A stretch of DNA of 11,998 nt, from contig CATZDY010000081.1 in assembly GCA_958417755.1 (NCBI GenBank), positions 1-11,998 of the forward strand, read 5' to 3'. The position numbers and the translations under genes were made by a program. This DNA comes from an uncultured Peptococcaceae bacterium. GTDB taxonomy: Bacteria; Bacillota; Desulfotomaculia; Desulfotomaculales; Desulfocucumaceae. Within the stretch, counting starts at the first letter, position 1. Every line of letters starts with the position of its first letter. Under the pieces are notes generated by a model. The model was given only the letters and a program-made list of their open reading frames with translations, searched no databases and was not told the DNA's origin. Of this stretch, positions 1-6,285 are shown in pieces.

Positions 1-24
1 ATGGCTTAGAAAGGGAGGACAGAC

Positions 25-357
25 ATGAAATTAGGAATCATTCGGTGTATGCAAACAGAAGAAATTTGTCCTGCTACCAAGGATTTTAAAGTAGTACGGG
101 ATAAAGAAGGGGCATTTGCAGGGGTAACTGAAGAAATAGAAATGATTGGTGTCAATTCATGTGGGGGCTGTCCTGGGAAAAAAGCGGTTGGACGAGCCAA
201 AGAAATGGTAAAAAGAGGTGCTGATACCATTGCCTTTGCTTCATGTATAAGTAAGGGAGCTCCTATTGGTTTTGCTTGTCCTTTTGCGGGAAAAATGAAA
301 GAAGCAGTAACAGCAGGGGTAGGGGAAGGTATTAAGATATTAGATTATACTCATTAA
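25..357 (+). CDS. CGGC domain-containing small cysteine-rich protein
   Basis: A 110-residue cytoplasmic protein of the CGGC family, which is common in anaerobic bacteria and archaea and thought to bind metal or take part in thiol chemistry; no reaction is established. The namesake motif CGGCPG lies at residues 46-51. Further cysteines are C8 (IIRC), C15 (ICPA), C74 (ASC) and C85 (ACPF), in the conserved positions I recall for the family, and the protein ends in a TH close to the usual C-terminal GTH. The start ATG is preceded by AAGGGAGG (11-18) at normal spacing. There is no signal peptide or membrane segment. A strong terminator follows within 35 nt, so it is separate from the next operon. 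Any upstream partner lies outside the window. The family call is firm; the function is unknown. Confidence 0.85.
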   Translation: MKLGIIRCMQTEEICPATKDFKVVRDKEGAFAGVTEEIEMIGVNSCGGCPGKKAVGRAKEMVKRGADTIAFASCISKGAPIGFACPFAGKMKEAVTAGVGEGIKILDYTH

Positions 358-388
358 TATTTGTTTTAAAATAATCAACCAATTAGAT

Positions 389-429
389 AAAGGCTACATG
401 GTGAAATAAACCACCATGGTAGCCTTTTT
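389..429 (+). terminator. Intrinsic terminator after the CGGC gene
   Basis: The arm AAAGGCTACATGGTG (389-403) pairs with CACCATGGTAGCCTTT (412-427), with a single bulged G at 418/419 and an 8-nt A-rich loop. The 3' arm runs directly into a T run (425-429). This is a textbook Rho-independent terminator for the gene ending at 357. Confidence 0.9.
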
Positions 430-495
430 GACTTTATTGAGAATAAAAAAACAAATATTTTGTGTATAAAATTCTGAAAATAACTAAAAAAATCT

Positions 496-524
496 TTGAC
501 ACTGGCAGCAACATTTGTTATTGT
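496..524 (+). promoter_or_regulatory. Predicted sigma-A promoter of the DUF1097/hydrolase operon
   Basis: A perfect -35 TTGACA (496-501) is followed by a 17-nt spacer and a -10 TATTGT (519-524, 4 of 6 matches). Transcription would start near 531, giving a leader of about 145 nt before the ATG at 675. The downstream genes show no other equally good promoter up to 4501, so this may drive the whole cluster. Confidence 0.55.
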
Positions 525-626
525 TATCACAACGAATCTATTACAGAAAAAAATATCCCCATTTTAATATAGTCAACTCAACTAGTATATTTCATTTTAT
601 CTTTTGTGTCAATAGGTGCATCAGAT

Positions 627-646
627 AAATCGATGAACATTGATTT
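627..646 (+). promoter_or_regulatory. Small dyad / hairpin just upstream of the DUF1097 ribosome binding site
   Basis: AAATCGAT (627-634) and ATTGATTT (639-646) form an inverted repeat around GAAC with one G-T wobble, ending 10 nt before the AGGAGG-like site. It could be a weak RNA hairpin or a DNA operator. The outer AAATCG...GATTT resembles Firmicutes Zur half-sites, but the spacing is one base short and the core is different, so that reading is weak. Confidence 0.3.
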
Positions 647-674
647 TGGAACCGAAAGGAGGATAAGGAGAAGA

Positions 675-1166
675 ATGAATTATATTTCTGCAGTGGGTAT
701 TACAGTTGGTTTATTGGCAGGAGCATGGGTATTTGCCAGCGGAGCTTTGGGTTTCATTGCTTTTGCCGGATTTTTGGGTTGGGCGACTTATTTTGCAGCA
801 GGCGGTAAATTGGATGGAATGAAAAAAGCCCTTTGTTGTAATATTGCTGGTGTCTTTTGGGGGGTTGTAACAATATTCATTTCTGGACTTATCCCCAATT
901 CTTTGGGCTTGGTGATAACCATTTTGGTTGCTGCCATCATGTGTTGGCAAGCTAAAATTAGTTTTTTAAGTTTTATTCCAGGTACTTTTATTGGGAATGC
1001 TGCATTTTATGCCACAGATTGTAATGGTATTGGGGCTCTATTGGGTTTGGTGATTGGGATTATGTTGGGTTATATTTCAGATATAGGGGCGCAGAAATTG
1101 GCCCAAAAAAGCACGGCTTTGCCTGCAGAAAATGGAGCTGAGAAAGGGGCGGATATATTTTCTTAA
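675..1166 (+). CDS. DUF1097 family membrane protein (YcdZ-like)
   Basis: A 163-residue integral membrane protein matching the DUF1097 family, whose E. coli member YcdZ has about this length; the function of the family is not known. About six hydrophobic segments are visible, near residues 4-24, 26-42, 52-72, 76-92, 97-113 and 117-136, followed by a short charged, alanine-rich cytoplasmic tail. The glycine-rich segments and the GxxxG-like spacing (GALLGLVIG) are typical of small transporters or channels. The start ATG was chosen because AAAGGAGGATAAGGAG lies directly upstream; the longer reading from GTG 606 has no ribosome binding site and adds a charged, non-conserved stretch. It is the first gene of a cluster with two amide or imide hydrolases, so a role in substrate or product passage is possible but is only inference. 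Confidence 0.8.
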   Translation: MNYISAVGITVGLLAGAWVFASGALGFIAFAGFLGWATYFAAGGKLDGMKKALCCNIAGVFWGVVTIFISGLIPNSLGLVITILVAAIMCWQAKISFLSFIPGTFIGNAAFYATDCNGIGALLGLVIGIMLGYISDIGAQKLAQKSTALPAENGAEKGADIFS

Positions 1167-1283
1167 GGTTTTAAATAAGCTGGCCATTTCAGCAAATAAT
1201 GTGCCTGAAACATAAGTATTGAAAATCAAAGTTATTGTTGTTTTGAGAAAAACCATATGGATGAAAAAAAGAGGTGGTTCTAA

Positions 1284-2090
1284 GTGGCAAGGGAGCACAG
1301 AGTTGCTACTATCCAAATGAATTGTGAACTGGGCAAAGTGAAAGAAAACTTGAACAAAGCCAAAGGGCTGATTATGCAAGCTGTGCAACAGGGGGCTCGG
1401 CTGATTGTCTTGCCAGAACTTTTTCATACAGGTTATCGAGTGGAAGAACTGGATACCCAATTGGCTGAAAGTATTCCTGGTCCCACGACCCAGTGTTTGG
1501 AACAGATTTGTAAACAATATCAAGTATTCATTGTGGGTAATATCATAGAAGCCCATTCTTCTTGCCCATTGCCCTACGATACTGCCTTTGTGGTGGGTCC
1601 TTCAGGTTTGTTGGGTATTTATCGAAAAATCCATCTTTGGGATCAGGAAGTTTCGCGGTTTGGGAGGGGAGATAGATTTCCGGTTTTTGATTTGGGTTTT
1701 ACCAAATTGGGTTTACAAATTTGCTATGAAATTGGTTTTCCCGAAGGGGCCAGGATATTGGCCTTGCAAGGGGCTGAGATAGTGGCCTATCCGGCTGCTT
1801 TTGGCGCCAAGCGCTTGTATGCTTGGGATATTGCTTCCAAAGCCAGGGCTTTGGAAAATGGGATTTATGTAATGGCAGCCAATCGTTTTGGGATAGAAAA
1901 GCAAGAAACAGTGTTTGCTGGCGCTAGCCGTATTGTAAATCCAAGAGGAGAAGTAATGGTTTTGGCAGATCAAGAAAATCAAGTTCTTGTACAAACCATT
2001 GATTTGGATTTGATTGCTTTGCAACGGAAAGCAATTCCTTATTTAAGTGATTTAAATCAAAAACTGGTGTTGGCCAATTATGGTAAATAA
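1284..2090 (+). CDS. Nitrilase-superfamily carbon-nitrogen hydrolase (amidase / omega-amidase-like)
   Basis: A 268-residue cytoplasmic enzyme of the nitrilase superfamily, which hydrolyses nitriles, amides or carbamoyl groups through a Glu-Lys-Cys triad. The triad is visible: E45 in LPELFHTGY, K115 in YRKIHLWDQE and C147 in LQICYEIGFPE. The CYExxFPE form and the length match the amidase branches (omega-amidase, N-carbamoyl amidase, formamidase-like) rather than true nitrilases, but the substrate cannot be read from sequence. The start is GTG with GAGGTGG (1271-1277) 6 nt upstream. It lies 117 nt after the DUF1097 gene with no terminator between, and 21 nt before a deacetylase-fold hydrolase, so the two enzymes are almost certainly co-transcribed. 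Together they suggest stepwise hydrolysis of a cyclic amide or imide. Confidence 0.88.
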   Translation: MAREHRVATIQMNCELGKVKENLNKAKGLIMQAVQQGARLIVLPELFHTGYRVEELDTQLAESIPGPTTQCLEQICKQYQVFIVGNIIEAHSSCPLPYDTAFVVGPSGLLGIYRKIHLWDQEVSRFGRGDRFPVFDLGFTKLGLQICYEIGFPEGARILALQGAEIVAYPAAFGAKRLYAWDIASKARALENGIYVMAANRFGIEKQETVFAGASRIVNPRGEVMVLADQENQVLVQTIDLDLIALQRKAIPYLSDLNQKLVLANYGK

Positions 2091-2111
2091 AATAAAAAGG
2101 AGGATGAAAAA

Positions 2112-2996
2112 ATGGGAAAAAAAGAAATATTAGTGGCATATGGTGTGGATATTGATGCAGTGGCTGGCTGGCTGGGCTCTTATGGCGGGGAAGATTCACC
2201 TGATGATATTTCACGCGGTTTATTTGCCGGGGAAATTGGCATTCCTCGTTTGCTAAAATTGTTTAAAAAATATAATTTAAAAACCACCTGGTTTTCCCCT
2301 GGACACTCCATTGAAACATTCCCTGTGCAAATGGAAATGATCGTTGCGGATGGACATGAAATTGGAGCCCATGGTTATTCCCATGAAAATCCCATTGCCA
2401 TGACGCCTCAGCAAGAAGAAGATGTTTTGTTAAAAAGCATAGAGCTAATTGAAAAACTCACAGGTCAAAAGCCCACAGGATATGTGGCCCCATGGTGGGA
2501 GTTTTCAAATATTACCAATGAGATTTTGTTGAAACATGGCATTAAATATGATCACAGCTTAATGCATAATGATTTTCACCCATATTATGTTCGGGTGGGG
2601 GATAGTTGGACTAAAATTGATTATTCTGCGCCTGCCAAAGAGTGGATGAAGCCTTTGGTGCGGGGGCATGAGACGGATTTGGTAGAGATTCCAGCCAATT
2701 GGTATTTGGACGATTTGCCCCCTATGATGTTCATTAAAAAATCCCCCAATAGTTTTGGTTTTATTAATCCCAGGGATATTGAAGAAATGTGGCGGGATCA
2801 ATTTGATTGGGTTTATCGGGAGTATGATTATGCTGTATTTGGTATGACCATTCATCCGGATGTTAGTGGCCGTCCCCAGGTTCTTTTGGCTCATGAGAGA
2901 TTAATTGAGCATATCAACAAGCATGAAGGGGTGCGTTGGGTAACATTTAACGAAATTGCTGATGATTTTTTAAAGCGTTGTCCTAGAAATAAATAA
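2112..2996 (+). CDS. Polysaccharide-deacetylase-fold hydrolase, PuuE / cyclic imide hydrolase type
   Basis: A 294-residue NodB-fold, metal-dependent hydrolase. The length and motifs match the non-secreted branch containing Helicobacter HP0310 (PgdA), Pseudomonas PuuE allantoinase and the cyclic imide hydrolase (each about 290-310 residues) rather than secreted chitin or peptidoglycan deacetylases. Motif 1 is VDIDAVAGW with D13 and D15; the metal ligands of motif 2 are H87 and H91 in AHGYSHE; VAPWWE (125-130) and the C-terminal HPDVSGRP (248-255) are also typical of this branch. There is no signal peptide, which argues for a small cytoplasmic substrate. The start ATG has AAGGAGGAT (2097-2105) upstream. 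The gene lies 21 nt after the amidase gene and upstream of a metallochaperone pair. Peptidoglycan or oligosaccharide deacetylation is the main alternative; imide, hydantoin or allantoin ring opening is favoured by context only. Confidence 0.82.
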   Translation: MGKKEILVAYGVDIDAVAGWLGSYGGEDSPDDISRGLFAGEIGIPRLLKLFKKYNLKTTWFSPGHSIETFPVQMEMIVADGHEIGAHGYSHENPIAMTPQQEEDVLLKSIELIEKLTGQKPTGYVAPWWEFSNITNEILLKHGIKYDHSLMHNDFHPYYVRVGDSWTKIDYSAPAKEWMKPLVRGHETDLVEIPANWYLDDLPPMMFIKKSPNSFGFINPRDIEEMWRDQFDWVYREYDYAVFGMTIHPDVSGRPQVLLAHERLIEHINKHEGVRWVTFNEIADDFLKRCPRNK

Positions 2997-3023
2997 GTCG
3001 TGCAAATGTAAGTGGTGCAAATG
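2994..3023 (+). repeat. Two tandem copies of a 15-bp unit
   Basis: TAAGTCGTGCAAATG (2994-3008) is followed immediately by TAAGTGGTGCAAATG (3009-3023), differing at one base. The first copy begins with the stop codon of the hydrolase gene. It looks like a small tandem duplication in the spacer; no function is evident. Confidence 0.75.
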
Positions 3024-3037
3024 AATGACCATTTCAT

Positions 3038-3074
3038 AAACGTGCATGCCTACCTTGGGAAGGCCTGCACGTTT
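3038..3074 (+). terminator. Stable intercistronic hairpin, weak terminator or processing site
   Basis: AAACGTGCA (3038-3046) pairs perfectly with TGCACGTTT (3066-3074); after one mismatch, GCCT/AGGC extends the stem inside. Only a broken T-rich stretch (AACTTCTTC) follows, so termination would be partial at best. It sits between the hydrolase gene and the MCxxC gene and may set relative expression or protect a 3' end. Confidence 0.5.
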
Positions 3075-3111
3075 AACTTCTTCAAAGGTATAGGGAAAGG
3101 AGAAAACAAGT

Positions 3112-3465
3112 ATGTGTGTATTGTGCGGCGAATTGGTCATGAATGTACATTGGACAGACCAACAAATCCATGACAAAGCCTTTCATCCCACAGTGGTGGT
3201 GGGGGAGAGCCAACGGGATAGAATGAGAAATCGTTTAAAAAGAGTGGCGTATGCCAACCAAATTTTATCTTATTATGGCCTAACATTACGGGATTGGAAT
3301 GGAAGCAAATATATGTTAGCAGATAAAAAAGGGGTTTCTTTGGTGGTGAATGATTTGGGAGATATGTGGCCTGCTGTTCAAACATTAACGTCTCAACAGT
3401 TGGATCCTTTGGAGCCGGATTTATTAGCATTTTTATCTGCACATGGAGAAAAAAATCATGAGTAA
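3112..3465 (+). CDS. Small MCxxC protein, translationally coupled to CobW GTPase
   Basis: A 117-residue soluble protein of unnamed family. It starts MCVLCGELV with C2 and C5, followed by VHWTD (H13-W14-T15-D16), then a basic stretch (RDRMRNRLKR, about 40-49), a middle segment YYGLTLRDWNGSKYML and a C-terminal LDPLEPDLL. From memory, similar short proteins starting MCxLCG and containing W-T-D and L-DW-G-S-Y motifs occur beside CobW-type GTPases in proteobacteria; I cannot verify this here. The N-terminal Cys pair plus His suggests metal binding. AAAGGAG (3096-3102) precedes the ATG. The 3' end overlaps the next gene by 8 nt, so the two are coupled and probably work together in metal handling. 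Function unproven. Confidence 0.75.
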   Translation: MCVLCGELVMNVHWTDQQIHDKAFHPTVVVGESQRDRMRNRLKRVAYANQILSYYGLTLRDWNGSKYMLADKKGVSLVVNDLGDMWPAVQTLTSQQLDPLEPDLLAFLSAHGEKNHE

Positions 3466-4501
3466 TCATAATAAATGCCCCCTTACCATTGTAACGGGCT
3501 TTCTTGGTAGTGGGAAGACCACCTTGCTCAGCCGGATTTTGCGGGATAATAGTTTTGCAGGGACTTCTGTGATTATCAATGAATATGGTGAAGTTGGTTT
3601 GGATCATCGTTTTATTCGACGTATTGAAGAACGCACAACTCTATTGAGCGGAGGTTGTGTTTGCTGTAATCGTCGGGATGACCTGGTGAATGAGTTGCGT
3701 ATGATGCTTAATTCCTCTGAACAGGGCGAAATTCCCCTGGATCGGGTGATTGTCGAAACCACAGGTTTGGCAGACCCAGCCCCTATTTTATTTTCTATTT
3801 TTACCCATCCCTTACTGGTTCATCATTTTTATATTGACATGGTGCTTACTTGTTTAGATGCTGTGAATGGGGAACTTCATCTCAATGGCAATCCAGAATC
3901 AGTGAAGCAAATCGTGGCAGCTGATAAAGTCATTATCACCAAAACAGATTTGATTGCAGAAAAAAATATCAAGCAATTACAGGAAAAGATACAGCAGTTA
4001 AACCCAGCGGCAGATATCATGACTTCTTCCTTTGGGAAAATGGATATTGCCTCTATTTTTTGTGCCAATCAACCTCATGGTGTAAGGGTTATGTCCCAAG
4101 ATAAAGAGAAGCAAATGCAAGAAATAGAGACAAAACCTGGAGGAAAACATGGGGCAAACATACATTCCATGTCCATTCAATTTACAAAACCATTAGATTG
4201 GGTTGCCTTTGGGCTTTGGATGAGCATGTTGCTGCATGTGCATGGAGAAAAAATATTTCGAGTCAAAGGTATCGTGGATGTGGGAGAGGCTGGGCCCATT
4301 ATAATAAATGGGGTGCAGCATATCATTCATCCTCCCCAACATTTGGCAAATTGGCGGGATGATGAAGAACAGGTTTCACAAATCGTTTTTATAATGAAAG
4401 ATATCAATCCCCAGGAGATTTTAGCCTCCCTGCAAGCATTCCAAAATATGATTGGAGCCAAGCCTGAAATCCAAGAAATTAATATGGATCCCTTTGCCTA
4501 A
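3458..4501 (+). CDS. CobW / COG0523 family metallochaperone GTPase
   Basis: A 347-residue P-loop GTPase of the G3E class (CobW, YeiR, ZNG1, nitrile hydratase activators), which uses GTP to load a metal, often zinc, into a client protein. Visible are the Walker A GFLGSGKTT (14-22), the GCVCC metal site with C67, C69 and C70, the Walker B region ETTGLADPAP (100-109), the base-specificity motif TKTD (161-164) and a CobW C-terminal domain with LHVHGEKIFRVKG (259-271) and a histidine-containing HIIHPPQH. The start was placed at ATG 3458, which has GGAG (3445-3448) upstream; an ATG 15 nt earlier has no ribosome binding site. The overlap with the MCxxC gene means tight coupling. The client could be the upstream metal-dependent NodB-fold hydrolase; this is inference. 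Confidence 0.92.
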   Translation: MSNHNKCPLTIVTGFLGSGKTTLLSRILRDNSFAGTSVIINEYGEVGLDHRFIRRIEERTTLLSGGCVCCNRRDDLVNELRMMLNSSEQGEIPLDRVIVETTGLADPAPILFSIFTHPLLVHHFYIDMVLTCLDAVNGELHLNGNPESVKQIVAADKVIITKTDLIAEKNIKQLQEKIQQLNPAADIMTSSFGKMDIASIFCANQPHGVRVMSQDKEKQMQEIETKPGGKHGANIHSMSIQFTKPLDWVAFGLWMSMLLHVHGEKIFRVKGIVDVGEAGPIIINGVQHIIHPPQHLANWRDDEEQVSQIVFIMKDINPQEILASLQAFQNMIGAKPEIQEINMDPFA

Positions 4502-4512
4502 AAAACAATGAA

Positions 4513-4559
4513 ATAAAAAAATGCTATGAAAGCATTTGTATGCCTTCATAGCATTTGGG
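4513..4559. terminator. Bidirectional intrinsic terminator between convergent genes
   Basis: AAATGCTATGAA (4519-4530) pairs perfectly with TTCATAGCATTT (4545-4556), with an inner GCAT/ATGC extension closing a 4-nt loop after one mismatch. Read on the minus strand the stem is followed by a long T run (complement of the A run at 4514-4521), so it is strong for the lipoprotein operon; on the plus strand only TTT follows, giving a weaker stop after the GTPase gene. Confidence 0.85.
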
Positions 4560-4595
4560 AATCAATGTTAGAGGATCATGACCTAAACATGAAGA

Positions 4596-5174
4596 TTAAG
4601 ATTGTGCCTGGGGATCAAATATATCAAGGCTTTTGATCCAAACCTCAATGAGATCCGCATATTCATCATAACTATCAATAGGGATTGAGGCTATGAACAT
4701 GAAATCATACTGATCTGTTTTAATCAAAACCACTTCATTGGTACGGGTATCTTCATGATAGCCTGTGATAAAGGAGGCCCGTTCCGTTGGACAATGGGCC
4801 ACTGACATGTCATTATCCTGGATCATTACATCACGGCTATCAGGATACAATTCATGGATTCTCGCCAAGATATCGGCCTCCGGTTTTGCGGGTAAGCTTT
4901 GGGTTATTATGCTAATCAGGCCATCCTCCGTCAGAAGCTCTTGTTTATAGGTGCCATCGGCGTTTTCTATGTCACTGATAAGCTGAGCATCTTTGGGGGC
5001 TGAACCAATGACAAGGACAAGCTCGGATGGTTCAGAGGGTTTCTCTTGGGGGAGCGATGATTTTTGTGGGGTATTGTTGTTTGCATCAGGAGCTTGATCC
5101 TGGGGATTGGTATAACAACCACTAAAGTAAATGAGCAAGGCAAATACCAGTATTGCTAAAAATTTGATGCGCAT
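4596..5174 (-). CDS. Putative lipoprotein, 192 residues, unknown function
   Basis: A predicted secreted, lipid-anchored protein. The N-terminus is MRIKFLA, then a hydrophobic stretch and the lipobox FSGC with the lipidated Cys at residue 20, followed by a low-complexity Asn/Gln/Pro/Ser linker to about residue 50. The C-terminal domain (about 50-190) has alternating beta and helix patterns and ends with a segment (DSYDEYADLIEVWIKSLDIFD) reminiscent of PsbP/DUF1795-like extracytoplasmic domains; that resemblance is weak. The start was taken at ATG 5174 because GAGGTGA precedes it by 6 nt; the GTG at 5183 lies inside that ribosome binding site. It is 51 nt downstream of another lipoprotein gene, as the second gene of an operon, and is followed by a strong terminator. 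I do not recognise a named family. Confidence 0.75.
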   Translation of the reverse strand: MRIKFLAILVFALLIYFSGCYTNPQDQAPDANNNTPQKSSLPQEKPSEPSELVLVIGSAPKDAQLISDIENADGTYKQELLTEDGLISIITQSLPAKPEADILARIHELYPDSRDVMIQDNDMSVAHCPTERASFITGYHEDTRTNEVVLIKTDQYDFMFIASIPIDSYDEYADLIEVWIKSLDIFDPQAQS

Positions 5175-5225
5175 GTTAATCACCTCAGTTTCATAAAGTT
5201 TGCATCAAAAGGTTGAAAATTATAT

Positions 5226-6011
5226 TTATTCCGAATCAGTATCATAGGCCAAGGTAATGCCTGTGATACTATCTTGCTTTATATAATATTGTAAAATGTA
5301 ATATTCCCGCCACTGATCAGGTGTTTGCAGGTCACTGTAGACATATTCAATGATTTCATCAAAAGAATCATTTTTTTCTTCTTGAGGCATGATTCTGCCT
5401 CCTATGAAAACCCATTCACTGCGTATCCAGCTGCTATCTGCTTTAGGGTTAAGGGCTGAAATATCATATAAGATGTGATTGTTGGGGTCTGTACGCAAAA
5501 AGTGTTGTAAAAGATCTTGTTTGCTATCATTGATTTGAACACCCCGTATAGGGGGGATTTGTTTAAAATCAGGATCCTGCCATTGTACGCCTGCCAAGGT
5601 AGCTTCTTGGGCCAGAATTTCCGGGGGCAACGTGTTGGCTTCCCCTTCTGGGGTTTGATTGATAAAACCATTACCAGTGTAAATGGAGACCAGTACATTG
5701 CCTCCATGGCAATGCAAGGTGAGAATGGTGCTGCCAGTGGCCTCCCCCATATAATGCCATTGATAAGATATGGGTGTTAAGGCAGTCACATAATCTTGAA
5801 CAATCTCCCATCCTTTCGTCAAACTTGTAATATCCGCCATGACAAATGGTTGATTGCTTTGCTGTTCAATTTGTGAATTCTCTAAAGGGGGGGCTTGTTG
5901 TTGGTTTGTGTCTTGTTTGGGTGTACACGCTGTCAATAAGCTGATATAACAGCATAGCAAGGCAAAGATAATGACAATGTTATTATGCTTTTGCTTCCAA
6001 TTCATTTTCAT
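5226..6011 (-). CDS. Putative lipoprotein, 261 residues, unknown function
   Basis: First gene of a two-gene lipoprotein operon. A basic N-terminus (MKMNWKQKHNN), hydrophobic core and lipobox LTAC (lipidated C29) are followed by a Gln/Asn/Pro-rich linker to about residue 50. The mature domain includes GVQINDSKQDLLQHFL (about 158-173), like the 'G-hydrophobic-x-D-S-x-x-D/E-hydrophobic' segment seen in clostridial lipoproteins with small repeat-like domains, and ends in a beta-rich ITGITLAYDTDSE. AAGGAGA is present upstream of ATG 6011 with a slightly long spacing of 11 nt. A near-consensus promoter lies at 6076-6104. Probably a cell-surface sensor, binding or stress protein, but no family is recognised. 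Confidence 0.75.
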   Translation of the reverse strand: MKMNWKQKHNNIVIIFALLCCYISLLTACTPKQDTNQQQAPPLENSQIEQQSNQPFVMADITSLTKGWEIVQDYVTALTPISYQWHYMGEATGSTILTLHCHGGNVLVSIYTGNGFINQTPEGEANTLPPEILAQEATLAGVQWQDPDFKQIPPIRGVQINDSKQDLLQHFLRTDPNNHILYDISALNPKADSSWIRSEWVFIGGRIMPQEEKNDSFDEIIEYVYSDLQTPDQWREYYILQYYIKQDSITGITLAYDTDSE

Positions 6012-6075
6012 TCTGTTTTCATCTCCTTGGGGTAAAATGTTTTATTTGCAGCGCAATATATGGTGATTGTAAATC

Positions 6076-6104
6076 ATTTTACGGTGAATTTTCATGCCTG
6101 ACAA
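6076..6104 (-). promoter_or_regulatory. Predicted sigma-A promoter of the lipoprotein operon
   Basis: On the minus strand, -35 TTGTCA (6104-6099) is separated by exactly 17 nt from -10 TAAAAT (6081-6076); each box matches consensus at 5 of 6. Transcription would begin near 6069, about 58 nt before the ATG at 6011. It sits downstream of the terminator at 6213-6259, making the lipoprotein pair an independent unit. Confidence 0.7.
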
Positions 6105-6212
6105 GAATAAATGAAAATTTTTGGCCATTGGGTTAAAATTTAAGGTGGTTTCAAAAGGTTGGCATTTTGATGTTAAGTTTGGTAAGAATTTAAATCCATA
6201 TAGTTCCTGATG

Positions 6213-6259
6213 AGCAAAAAAAGCATGTTCAACACGCATCTGAGGTTTGAACATGCTTT
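6213..6259 (-). terminator. Intrinsic terminator after the 488-residue membrane protein gene
   Basis: Read on the minus strand, AAAGCATGTTCAA (6259-6247) pairs perfectly with TTGAACATGCTTT (6232-6220) around a 14-nt loop and continues into a T run (7-8 T) then GC. It lies 27 nt after the stop of the gene ending at 6286 and isolates it from the lipoprotein operon. Confidence 0.9.
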
Positions 6260-6285
6260 AGAAATGGAAAAGCTTTATATAAAAA

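Larger units (their letters stand above)
430..674 (+). other. AT-rich intergenic leader of the DUF1097 operon
   Basis: These 245 bases hold no gene. They contain the predicted promoter at 496-524, about 145 nt of predicted untranslated leader, a small dyad at 627-646 and the ribosome binding site at 657-670. I recognise no known riboswitch class in the leader. The in-frame GTG at 606 has no Shine-Dalgarno and is not the likely start of the next gene. Confidence 0.6.

Noticed and set aside
1..24. 3' end of an upstream gene (ATG GCT TAG at 1-9, or a frame ending in TGA at 26-28)
   Set aside because: Too few bases to support a coding region or identify a product.
502..518. Sigma-54-like element (CTGGCAG...TTTG)
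   Set aside because: The -24 part partly fits, but the -12 TTGC is missing and shifted by one base; sigma-54 spacing is strict. The overlapping TTGACA promoter fits better.
606..674. Longer N-terminus of the DUF1097 protein from GTG 606
   Set aside because: No Shine-Dalgarno before 606, a charged stretch not expected in the family, and a strong AGGAGG-type site directly before ATG 675 that gives the usual family length of 163 residues.
1188..1211. Inverted repeat TTTCAG/CTGAAA between DUF1097 and nitrilase genes as terminator
   Set aside because: Only 6 bp with a 12-nt loop and no T run; the genes are more likely co-transcribed.
1077..1556. Minus-strand 159-codon ORF opposite the DUF1097 and nitrilase genes
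   Set aside because: Antisense to two well-supported genes, no ribosome binding site and a translation typical of reverse-strand shadows.
3137..3607. Minus-strand 156-codon ORF opposite the MCxxC and GTPase genes
   Set aside because: Antisense shadow of two genes with clear motifs; no family resemblance.
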